A stretch of 64,000 nucleotides of DNA, taken from NCBI RefSeq assembly GCF_024730785.1, contig NZ_CP102830.1:1798001-1862000 (forward strand), written 5' to 3'. The translations under genes and the position numbers were made by a program. The stretch is from Pseudomonas sp. LS44. GTDB lineage: Bacteria; Pseudomonadota; Gammaproteobacteria; Pseudomonadales; Pseudomonadaceae. Below are positions 7,872 through 14,779 of the stretch, in pieces. The notes beneath the pieces were generated by a model. That model was not told where the DNA came from. It did not search any database and saw nothing but the letters and a program-made list of their open reading frames with translations. Within the stretch, counting starts at the first letter, position 1. Each line of letters opens with the position of its first letter.

Positions 7872-8711
7872 TCAGTTGCTGAATCCCAGGCGCTGCCGCC
7901 AGGTTTGCTCCAGCGCCTTGGTCTCGTGGTCGAAGGGGTGAAAGCCCGGGCGGTAGTAGTCGAGGTACGGGCCGATCAGCTTGGTGAAGAAGCCGTTGCG
8001 CGGGCTGAACAGGGTAGTCAGGCCGCGCTTCCAGGCGCGCCCGTTAAATAGCTGGCCGTCCTTACGCAGCAGATGGAGCTGGAACCAGCCGAGCACGCTG
8101 AGGAAGATCACCGTGGTGATCATCATCGAAATAGTGCGAGTGAAGTAACCGCCGCCGATCGCCTGGTAGGCGTCATAGCACACCGCCTTGTGTTCGTTTT
8201 CCTCAATCGCGTGCCACATCCACAGCTGATACATCTTCGGGTCGTCGATCTGCGTGGTCAGGTCTTCGCGCTTGAGCAATTGCTCGGCCATGGTCGCGGT
8301 GAAGTGCTCGAGGGCGCAGGTGGCGGCCAGGCGCTGCTTCTTGGTGGTCACTTTGGTGACCCACTCGAGCAGCACCTTGATGCGCAGGTCGAGCTTCTCG
8401 AGGTCGATGCCATGCGCGGCGGCGTATTCGTTGTAGGTCGCATGCTCCTTGGAGTGCATGGCCTCCTGGCCGATGAAGGCGCTGATGTCCTTCTTCAGCT
8501 GCGGATCGGTGATGCGGTCGCGCACGGCGCGCACGCTGTTGACGAAGAACATTTCGCCATGCGGAAACAGCGACGACAGATTGTTCATGAACTGGGTCAT
8601 GAATGGTTCATCGCTCCACCAGTACTTCTTCGTTTCGGCGAAGCTGAAATCCATGCGCCGCACCGGAAAGCTGGCACTCGGCAGGGAATTGGCAGTAGCT
8701 GTGGTCGACAT
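7872..8711 (-). CDS. PF10118-type predicted metal-dependent hydrolase
   Basis: A 279-residue protein beginning MSTTATANSLP. Conserved acidic/histidine motifs are visible: FIGQEAMHSKEHATYNEY, CALEHFTATMAEQLL and MWHAIEENEHKAVCYDAY. This E...H and EExxH arrangement resembles di-iron carboxylate proteins and matches the family annotated as predicted metal-dependent hydrolase. A hydrophobic stretch (TISMMITTVIFLSVLGWFQ) suggests membrane association. I took the ATG at 8711 because the upstream extension is arginine-rich and lacks family similarity. It lies next to a fatty-acid desaturase, which suggests lipid metabolism, but the reaction is unknown. Confidence 0.8.
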   Translation of the reverse strand: MSTTATANSLPSASFPVRRMDFSFAETKKYWWSDEPFMTQFMNNLSSLFPHGEMFFVNSVRAVRDRITDPQLKKDISAFIGQEAMHSKEHATYNEYAAAHGIDLEKLDLRIKVLLEWVTKVTTKKQRLAATCALEHFTATMAEQLLKREDLTTQIDDPKMYQLWMWHAIEENEHKAVCYDAYQAIGGGYFTRTISMMITTVIFLSVLGWFQLHLLRKDGQLFNGRAWKRGLTTLFSPRNGFFTKLIGPYLDYYRPGFHPFDHETKALEQTWRQRLGFSN

Positions 8712-8849
8712 TGCGGGAATCCTCGCTCTGGGGCGGCGTGTGGGCGCCACCATTCTTGTTATGAGCATGACCGTGTCGTTTACGACTGTGTCATTGCTTG
8801 ATGTAACTATTGAGCAAGGAGAGTTTTTGCGCGGCCAACTTTCGGCGGG

Positions 8850-9824
8850 TTATGGCATGGCGACCCGTGGCACCTGGGTAACGATTCGCAGCACATCGAG
8901 GTAGCCGGGTGGGTTGTCGATGAGCCCACGTTCGCGCAGCAGGCGATGGGCGTGTGGCAAGCGGAAGTAGGGCACGGCTGCCATCAGGTGGTGTTCGATG
9001 TGGAAGTTGACGCGGATCGGCGCCACCGTGATCCGCGCCAACCAGCCGGCGCGAGTGGTGCGGGTATTGAGCAGCATGTCGCGGGTGCGCTCGGTGCAGG
9101 CGTGTTCGGCCAGCGAGCGAATGCGCATGAACAGGCTGTAGGTTGTCAGGTAGGCGAGCAGCCAGACGCCGTACAGCCACAGCTGTCCGCACGCGGCGAG
9201 GATGCCGGCCAGCGTGGCGTTGGCCAGCAGCATGCCGGTCATGTTGCGCAGCCCGGTGCGGGCGTAATCGCGCCAGCGGCGGCCGTTGCGCGGCAGGACT
9301 TCTACATCCGAGGCGACGGTGTACTTGAGCACGCCGATGTCCATCAGCAGCTGCCCGTAGAGGCGCTTGAGACCGGTGAGGCCGAGCAGGTCGCGGGCGA
9401 ACTTGCGCGCCAGCGAGACCCGGCTGGCCGGAAAGGGCCGCGCCAGGCTCCAGTCTGGATCGAGGTCGGTGCCGGTGTGGCCGTGATGGCGCAGGTGATG
9501 TTCGCGGTAACGCGCCACGTCGACCCAGATGATCCGCGCGCACAGCCAGTCGGTGAGCTTGTCGTTGAGCGCCTTGGTTTTGAACAAGGTGCCATGGGCC
9601 GCGTCGTGCATGAGGATCGCCAGGCAGAGTTGGCGCCCGCCGAGGACGATCAGCGCCAGGACGAAGGTCAGCGGGTTCGGCCAGATCGCCAGCACGGCGA
9701 AGGTGGCAGCGATCACCGCCCAGGTGGAGAGCACGGCCCACCAGCCGGCCGCGTCGGAGCGGCGGGTGAGTAGCTGGATCTCTTCACGGCTGAAGAAGTC
9801 GGTGACTTTCTGGCGGCTGGTCAT
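8850..9824 (-). CDS. Membrane fatty acid desaturase
   Basis: A 324-residue membrane-bound di-iron desaturase. The three histidine boxes are present: HDAAH (box 1), HHLRHHGH (box 2) and HIEHH (box 3). Two hydrophobic stretches lie near residues 26-70 and others between boxes 2 and 3. Such enzymes desaturate acyl chains in phospholipids or acyl-CoA using ferredoxin- or flavin-supplied electrons. Its start overlaps the stop of the upstream PaaX-like regulator by four bases (ATGA), so the two are one operon. Regiospecificity cannot be read from the sequence. Confidence 0.9.
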   Translation of the reverse strand: MTSRQKVTDFFSREEIQLLTRRSDAAGWWAVLSTWAVIAATFAVLAIWPNPLTFVLALIVLGGRQLCLAILMHDAAHGTLFKTKALNDKLTDWLCARIIWVDVARYREHHLRHHGHTGTDLDPDWSLARPFPASRVSLARKFARDLLGLTGLKRLYGQLLMDIGVLKYTVASDVEVLPRNGRRWRDYARTGLRNMTGMLLANATLAGILAACGQLWLYGVWLLAYLTTYSLFMRIRSLAEHACTERTRDMLLNTRTTRAGWLARITVAPIRVNFHIEHHLMAAVPYFRLPHAHRLLRERGLIDNPPGYLDVLRIVTQVPRVAMP

Positions 9825-10660
9825 TGCAGGCTCCTGGTTGTTGTTTTAGTCGGTTCACGGCTGCCGCTGCGCAGGGGCGGCGTGCTGCGATAAAAGCGTT
9901 GCCAGAGCTGGTGACCGATACGGTCGAACTCGCGGACGTCGGTGAAGAAGGCGGCGCGCGCCGCTTCGTCGATCATCGGCGCCGGCAGCAGCGGGTCGAA
10001 CACCACCTGGCGAATCGCCCGACTTCCGAACAGGAAGGCCTCGCGGGCGGCGACGTCGGTTTCCAGGTCATCGACGCGGGCCAGCCAGTCGCGCATCTGT
10101 CGGCTCAGCTGGCGGTACTGCTCGAGCAGCGCGGCGGTGTTCCACAGGCGGTCGATCCGCGCCTGGCAGTCGGCGTCGAAGCCGTCGGCCCTGAACAGGT
10201 AGGCGGCCGACTCCAGGCCGAGGCCGTGGATGCGCTGGCGCAAGGCGGCGAGATCGGGCTCCAGGTTGTTGGGGCGCAGGTACAGGCCGCGTTCCAGTTC
10301 GCGGAAGCCGAGCAGTTCCAGGGCCCGTTCGCGGCGGCGCAGCGCGCCCCGGTCGGTGCGCCCCAGCGCGCCGCACTGGGCCAGCACGTAGCTGCCATCC
10401 CAGGGGCGTAGGCGCTGTTCGATTTCGCGCCAGGTGGCGATATCACCGCCCAGTTCCCTGGCCTGCTCGCTGAGCTGATAGCTGCCACGTCCGGCGGCCT
10501 CGATCAGTCCGGCGGCGGATAGGCGCACAAGGGCCACGCGAGCGTTGCTGGCATTGATCTCGAACAATCCACAGGCGACCACCGCATCGCGCGCGGTCAG
10601 GGGTACGCCCTGGGCGGCGAGCAGCAGTTCGAGAATGAGGCTCTTGGCGGTCGGTTGCAT
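9821..10660 (-). CDS. PaaX-like transcriptional regulator
   Basis: A 279-residue protein with an N-terminal winged-helix region (AKSLILELLLAAQGVPLTARD ... SNARVALVRLSAAGLIE) followed by WREIEQRLRPWDGSYVLAQ, similar to the PaaX family of GntR-like repressors, which sense CoA thioesters such as phenylacetyl-CoA. The ligand here is likely different, because the only coupled gene is a fatty-acid desaturase; an acyl-CoA is plausible. It probably autoregulates via the dyad just upstream of its start. Confidence 0.75.
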   Translation of the reverse strand: MQPTAKSLILELLLAAQGVPLTARDAVVACGLFEINASNARVALVRLSAAGLIEAAGRGSYQLSEQARELGGDIATWREIEQRLRPWDGSYVLAQCGALGRTDRGALRRRERALELLGFRELERGLYLRPNNLEPDLAALRQRIHGLGLESAAYLFRADGFDADCQARIDRLWNTAALLEQYRQLSRQMRDWLARVDDLETDVAAREAFLFGSRAIRQVVFDPLLPAPMIDEAARAAFFTDVREFDRIGHQLWQRFYRSTPPLRSGSREPTKTTTRSLQ

Positions 10661-10661
10661 T

Positions 10662-10700
10662 TGTTACTCAAAAAATCACTAAGTGTTTGTATGGGTAACA
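10662..10700. promoter_or_regulatory. Dyad upstream of the PaaX-like regulator
   Basis: TGTTAC (10662-10667) and GTAACA (10695-10700) are a perfect inverted pair separated by 27 bases, and inside lies the 9-base palindrome CACTAAGTG (10677-10685). The stretch is AT-rich in a GC-rich region and starts next to the gene's start codon at 10660. An autoregulatory operator is a reasonable inference. Confidence 0.4.
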
Positions 10701-10824
10701 TTGCCGATTTGTGCGGGTTTGGCAAGTGCGAGCAAAAGGCGCGCAGCCGCACGCCGCTCCAGAGCAGTTTCTGGTGCGTCGCGCGGTGGGTGGCAAGGGA
10801 GGGGCGGCTAGACGCCGCGGAGGA

Positions 10825-11373
10825 TCAACGTTCGTCGAGGGCGAAGGCGGTGAGGGTGAAGGTGGGAATACCAATGGCCTGCAAGCGCTGCGAGCCGCCG
10901 AGCTCGGGCAAGTCAATGATTGCTGCGGCTTCGAACAGGTTGGCGCCCATGCGCCGGACCAGTTTGGCGGCGGCCAGCAGGGTGCCGCCGGTGGCGATCA
11001 GGTCATCGAACATCAGCACCGAGTCGCCTTCGCAGAGACTGTCGGCATGCACCTCGAGAAAGGCCTCGCCGTACTCGGTCTGATATCCCTCGCTGAGCAC
11101 TTCGGCGGGCAGCTTGCCTTGCTTGCGGAACAACACCAGCGGCTTGTTCAGCTCGTAGGCGACGATCGAACCGATCAAAAAGCCGCGTGCGTCCATGGCG
11201 CCGATGTGGCTGAATTCAGTTTCGACATAACGCTGGATAAAGCTGTCGACCACCATGCGCAGCGCGCGTGGCGACTGGAACAGCGGAGTGATGTCGCGGA
11301 ACATGACGCCCGGCTTGGGGAAATCCGGCACCGGGCGGATCAGGGTTTTGAGGCTGGAAACGTCGAAAGTCAT
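10825..11373 (-). CDS. apt: Adenine phosphoribosyltransferase
   Basis: A 182-residue cytosolic purine-salvage enzyme forming AMP from adenine and PRPP. The PRPP loop [17 protein letters not shown] is present near residues 120-136, and the N-terminus [23 protein letters not shown] and the FRKQGKLP loop are typical of Apt. Size is normal. It is downstream of anr on the same strand with a short gap, the arrangement known in P. aeruginosa. Confidence 0.97.
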   Translation of the reverse strand: MTFDVSSLKTLIRPVPDFPKPGVMFRDITPLFQSPRALRMVVDSFIQRYVETEFSHIGAMDARGFLIGSIVAYELNKPLVLFRKQGKLPAEVLSEGYQTEYGEAFLEVHADSLCEGDSVLMFDDLIATGGTLLAAAKLVRRMGANLFEAAAIIDLPELGGSQRLQAIGIPTFTLTAFALDER

Positions 11374-11427
11374 GGTGTGCAGTCCGGCAGGGTAAGGGCG
11401 ACCGCGCCAGCACGGCGCGGCGCAGCA

Positions 11428-12162
11428 TCAAGATTCTAGGTTGCCGCCGGCCTGCGCGCAGAGCTCGATCGGGTCGAGAATTTGCACTTCCTTGCCGGTG
11501 GCGCTGATCAGACCGTTCTGCTGGAAACGGGTGAAAACCCGTGAAACGGTTTCCACGGCAAGGCCGAGGTAGTTGCCGATCTCGTTGCGCGACATGGCCA
11601 AGCGAAACTGATTGGCGGAAAACCCGCGTGCCCGAAAGCGGGCCGAGAGGTTGACCAGGAACGTGGCGATACGCTCGTCGGCGGTCTTTTTTGACAGTAG
11701 CAGCATCATTTGCTGATCGTCGCGGATCTCGCGGCTCATCACGCGCATCAGCTGGCGGCGCAGCTGTGGCAGCTCGGCAGCCAGCGAGTCGAGACGTTCG
11801 AACGGAATTTCGCACACCGACGTGGTTTCCAGTGCCTGGGCGGACACCGGGTATTGCTCGCTGTCCATGCCGGAAAGGCCGACTAACTCACTGGGCAGAT
11901 GGAAGCCGGTCAATTGCTCGGTGCCTTCGTCGCTCAGGCTGAAGGTCTTCAGGCTGCCAGCGCGGACGGCAAATACCGAGTTGAAGGTATCGCCCTGACG
12001 GAACAGGAATTCGCCCTTTTTCAAAGGTCGGCCACGTTTGACGATCTCGTCGAGCGAGTCCATATCTTCGAGATTGAGCGACAACGGCAAACACAGACTG
12101 GCAAGGCTGCAGTCCTTGCAGGCGACCGGAGGCAGCGTGCGGACTTTGATCAACTCGGACAT
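11428..12162 (-). CDS. anr: ANR, FNR-type oxygen-sensing transcriptional activator
   Basis: A 244-residue CRP/FNR-family regulator. The N-terminal cysteine cluster [10 protein letters not shown], plus a further Cys in the sensor domain (SVCEIPF), is the set that binds the oxygen-labile [4Fe-4S] cluster of FNR proteins. The C-terminal HTH reads [30 protein letters not shown], with the E..SR recognition pattern specific for TTGAT-N4-ATCAA sites. Start chosen at 12162 (MSELIKVR); seven extra residues are possible upstream. It lies beside hemN and the cco genes, its known type of targets. Confidence 0.96.
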   Translation of the reverse strand: MSELIKVRTLPPVACKDCSLASLCLPLSLNLEDMDSLDEIVKRGRPLKKGEFLFRQGDTFNSVFAVRAGSLKTFSLSDEGTEQLTGFHLPSELVGLSGMDSEQYPVSAQALETTSVCEIPFERLDSLAAELPQLRRQLMRVMSREIRDDQQMMLLLSKKTADERIATFLVNLSARFRARGFSANQFRLAMSRNEIGNYLGLAVETVSRVFTRFQQNGLISATGKEVQILDPIELCAQAGGNLES

Positions 12163-12241
12163 TGCGGGGCTTCCTCGCGGCAATCACACATTGCCTGCAG
12201 GGTACTCCACGGAGGATAGGCCTGCCAGTTAAGCGCCAGCT

Positions 12242-12358
12242 CAAGTTCGCCGGGTCGTGATCGACGCAGTCGGCAATGGCGCCTTGCTCGAAGTGCTGCG
12301 CAAAGCCCGGTTGAGCGATGAACAGATGCAGGACTTAACGCGCCTTTCGCTGCGCTGA
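12242..12358 (+). pseudogene. Possible C-terminal gene remnant between anr and hemN
   Basis: The plus frame ending at TGA 12356-12358 reads VVIDAVGNGALLEVLRKARL and then SDEQMQDLTRLSLR, an orderly amphipathic helical sequence unlike random translation. It is cut by an in-frame TAA at 12230-12232, and the only start is a GTG at 12257 without a clear Shine-Dalgarno site. It might be a 34-residue gene or the tail of a lost one. In P. aeruginosa a small hypothetical gene sits at this place (from memory). Confidence is low. Confidence 0.3.
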
Positions 12359-12362
12359 AGCT

Positions 12363-13745
12363 TCAGATTACGCGGGAGAAACGCTGCTGTTGCGCTTCGC
12401 CGACGTAGGTATCGAAGAGCATGCAGACCGCGCGGACCAGCAGACGGCCGGCGGGCAGGATTTTGATGCGCCGCTGGCCTATCTCAAGTAACCCATCGTT
12501 GGCCATGTGCTCGAGCTGCGGCCAGATATCGTGGAAGTAGCTGCGGAAGTACAGGCCGAAACAGTCTTCGATGGCGCCGAAATTCACTTCGAAATCGCAG
12601 AGCAGATGATGGATCACCGTGCGCCGAATGCGATCGTCTTCGCTGGTCCTCAAGCCGCGCGCGGTGGCCAGTTGGCCGCCATCCAGGCAGTTTTGATAGT
12701 GACTCAGATCGCTGCTGTTCTGGCTGTACAGCTCGCCGATGCGGCTAATGGCCGAGACGCCAAGACCAATCAGGTCGCAATGCGAATGCGTGGTGTAGCC
12801 CTGGAACGTGCGATGCAACAAGCCTTCTTCCTGGGCGATGGCCAATTCGTCGTCGGGCAAGGCGAAGTGATCCATGCCGATGTAGCGATAACCGGCGGCG
12901 CTCAACTGGCCGACGGTGTTTTGTAGCATCAGCAGTTTTTCCGCCGGCTCAGGCAACTCGGCGCTGTTGATGCGCCGCTGCGGCATGAAGCGCTCCGGCA
13001 GGTGGGCATAGTTGTAGACCGAAAGCCGATCGGGCTGCAGCTCGGTTACTGCGGCAATGGTGTGGGAAAAGCTCTCCGGGGTCTGTTTGGGTAATCCGTA
13101 AATCAGATCGATGTTCACCGAGCGGTATTGCAAGGTGCGCGCGGCATCGATGATGGAGCGGGTTTCTTCGAGGGTTTGCAGGCGGTTGACCGCGCGTTGC
13201 ACCGCCGGATCGAGATCTTGCACGCCGAGGCTGATGCGGTTGAAGCCCAGCTCGCGAAGCAGGCCCATGGTTGCCCAGTCGGCCTCGCGGGGATCGATTT
13301 CGATGCTGTAGTCGGCGCTGTCGTCACCCAGCAGATTGAAGTTGCGGCGTAATTCGGCCATCAACCGGCGTAGTTGGGCATGGTCGAGAAAGGTCGGCGT
13401 GCCGCCACCGAAATGCAGCTGCTCGACGACCTGGTCGTGGTCGAGATGGCGACCGATGATCTCGATTTCATGGATCAGTCGTTGCAGGTAAGGCTCGCTG
13501 CGGCTGCGATCCTTGGTAATGACTTTGGTGCAGGCGCAGTAGTAACAAATGTTCGCGCAGAACGGGATGTGCACGTAAAGCGACAGCGCCCGCTTGGCGT
13601 GGCGGCTATCGCGCAGGGCATGGAAGAACTCGAACGGACCGACCCCGGGATGGAATTGCACGGCGGTCGGGTAAGAGGTGTAGCGCGGGCCGGAGTGATC
13701 GTAACGGCGGATCAGGTCGGCATCCCAACGGATTGAGTCGAACAT
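12363..13745 (-). CDS. hemN: Oxygen-independent coproporphyrinogen III oxidase
   Basis: A 460-residue radical SAM enzyme that converts coproporphyrinogen III to protoporphyrinogen IX without oxygen in heme synthesis. The [4Fe-4S]/SAM motif is C63-x3-C67-x2-C70 in HIPFCANICYYCACTK, followed by LHFGGGTPTF and the HemN C-terminal domain with GFQGYTTHSHCDLIGLG-like residues. Length matches HemN proper (about 457). A probable ANR site lies 60 bases upstream, consistent with induction at low oxygen. Confidence 0.97.
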   Translation of the reverse strand: MFDSIRWDADLIRRYDHSGPRYTSYPTAVQFHPGVGPFEFFHALRDSRHAKRALSLYVHIPFCANICYYCACTKVITKDRSRSEPYLQRLIHEIEIIGRHLDHDQVVEQLHFGGGTPTFLDHAQLRRLMAELRRNFNLLGDDSADYSIEIDPREADWATMGLLRELGFNRISLGVQDLDPAVQRAVNRLQTLEETRSIIDAARTLQYRSVNIDLIYGLPKQTPESFSHTIAAVTELQPDRLSVYNYAHLPERFMPQRRINSAELPEPAEKLLMLQNTVGQLSAAGYRYIGMDHFALPDDELAIAQEEGLLHRTFQGYTTHSHCDLIGLGVSAISRIGELYSQNSSDLSHYQNCLDGGQLATARGLRTSEDDRIRRTVIHHLLCDFEVNFGAIEDCFGLYFRSYFHDIWPQLEHMANDGLLEIGQRRIKILPAGRLLVRAVCMLFDTYVGEAQQQRFSRVI

Positions 13746-13804
13746 CTCGGCACTCCGGTTTTCAGAATATGCCGTGAGTCTATGGAGCCGCCGAGAGGGC
13801 CGTT

Positions 13805-13818
13805 TTGATCTGGGTCAG
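13805..13818 (-). promoter_or_regulatory. Probable ANR/FNR box of hemN
   Basis: TTGAT-CTGG-GTCAG matches the TTGAT-N4-(A/G)TCAA consensus at nine of ten defined bases. It lies 60-73 bases upstream of the hemN start codon, a sensible place for an activator site, and anr itself is the next gene after hemN. Confidence 0.65.
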
Positions 13819-13826
13819 TGGTTATA

Positions 13827-14555
13827 TCAGTGCGTATGTTGCGGCGCGCTGGAGGGTGTCGCATGGCCGGCACCGTGGCCCATCAGCCAGGCTTGATGTG
13901 GACCAGGCAACGTCCACATGCCGAAAAGAATCACCAGCAGGCCACCGGCCATGCGCACTCCACGCTTGCGCAGCACGGCGGTAATGCGTTCGGCGGCCAG
14001 GCCGGTGGCGATCAGTACCGGCCAGGTACCAATGCCGAAGGCCAGCATCAGCAGCGCGCTATCCAGTGCATCGCCCTGGCTCGCCGCCCAGAGCAGCGTG
14101 CTATAGACCAGTCCGCACGGCAGCCAGCCCCACAGTGCACCGAGCAACAGCGCGCGCGGCACAGTGGCGACCGGCATCAAACGGCTGGCGAATGGCTGGA
14201 TATGCCGCCAAAGGCCACGCCCCAGCGCTTCGATGCGGGTCAGGCCGCTCCACCAGCCAGCCAGATACAAACCCATGGTGATCAACAGTAGGGCGGCAAC
14301 CACGCGCAACGCCATGGCTGCCGGGCTGCTGGCCACGGCCCAGCCGGCCAGGCCGATGATCAGTCCGGCGGTGGCGTAGCTGAGGATGCGGCCGAGGTTG
14401 TAGGCCATCAGCAGGTGCAGGCGGCGATTGCGTTGTTCCGGCGGAATCGCCAGGGTCAATGCGCCCATCAGGCCGCCGCACATGCCCAGGCAATGGCCGC
14501 CACCGAGCAAACCGAGAGCTAGGGCGGAAATTAGTAAAGGTGCCAGTTCAAGCAC
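13827..14555 (-). CDS. SafE/TauE-like membrane protein of the cco region
   Basis: A 242-residue polytopic membrane protein with about six hydrophobic segments, starting LAPLLISALALGLLGGGHCLGMCGG; the GGGHCLGMCGG loop and WGWLPCGLVYSTLLWA carry paired cysteines typical of the DsbD-like/SafE family often called sulfite exporter TauE/SafE. In the cco context such proteins are suspected to move copper or reductant for oxidase assembly. The start is a GTG at 14555 that overlaps ccoS by eight bases; the longer upstream frame is arginine-rich and out of character. Histidine-rich C-terminus (PQHTH). Confidence 0.8.
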   Translation of the reverse strand: MLELAPLLISALALGLLGGGHCLGMCGGLMGALTLAIPPEQRNRRLHLLMAYNLGRILSYATAGLIIGLAGWAVASSPAAMALRVVAALLLITMGLYLAGWWSGLTRIEALGRGLWRHIQPFASRLMPVATVPRALLLGALWGWLPCGLVYSTLLWAASQGDALDSALLMLAFGIGTWPVLIATGLAAERITAVLRKRGVRMAGGLLVILFGMWTLPGPHQAWLMGHGAGHATPSSAPQHTH

Positions 14556-14760
14556 GTGGCGGATCCTGTTTATCTGTCTTGTTGGCCGAGGCCTCGTCGA
14601 CGCCGGCCTGGTGTTGCGGGTCTTCGTCGTCGAACAGGATGCTGTGGGCCGGGCCGTCAAGATCGTCGTACTGGCCGCTATCCACCGCCCAGAAGAAGAT
14701 GTAGATGGCCACCGCGACGATCAGCAGCGCGACCGGAATCAATACATACAGAGCGGGCAT
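14548..14760 (-). CDS. ccoS: Cytochrome oxidase maturation protein CcoS
   Basis: A 70-residue protein beginning MPALYVLIPVALLIVAVAIYIFFWAV, a single transmembrane segment, then the conserved SGQYDDLDGPAHSILFDDE, diagnostic of CcoS/FixS. It is needed for cofactor insertion into the cbb3 oxidase. Start at 14760 rather than the longer frame. It follows ccoI closely and overlaps the next gene. Confidence 0.95.
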   Translation of the reverse strand: MPALYVLIPVALLIVAVAIYIFFWAVDSGQYDDLDGPAHSILFDDEDPQHQAGVDEASANKTDKQDPPRA

Positions 14761-14779
14761 GGCAAACCTCGTGATGCGC

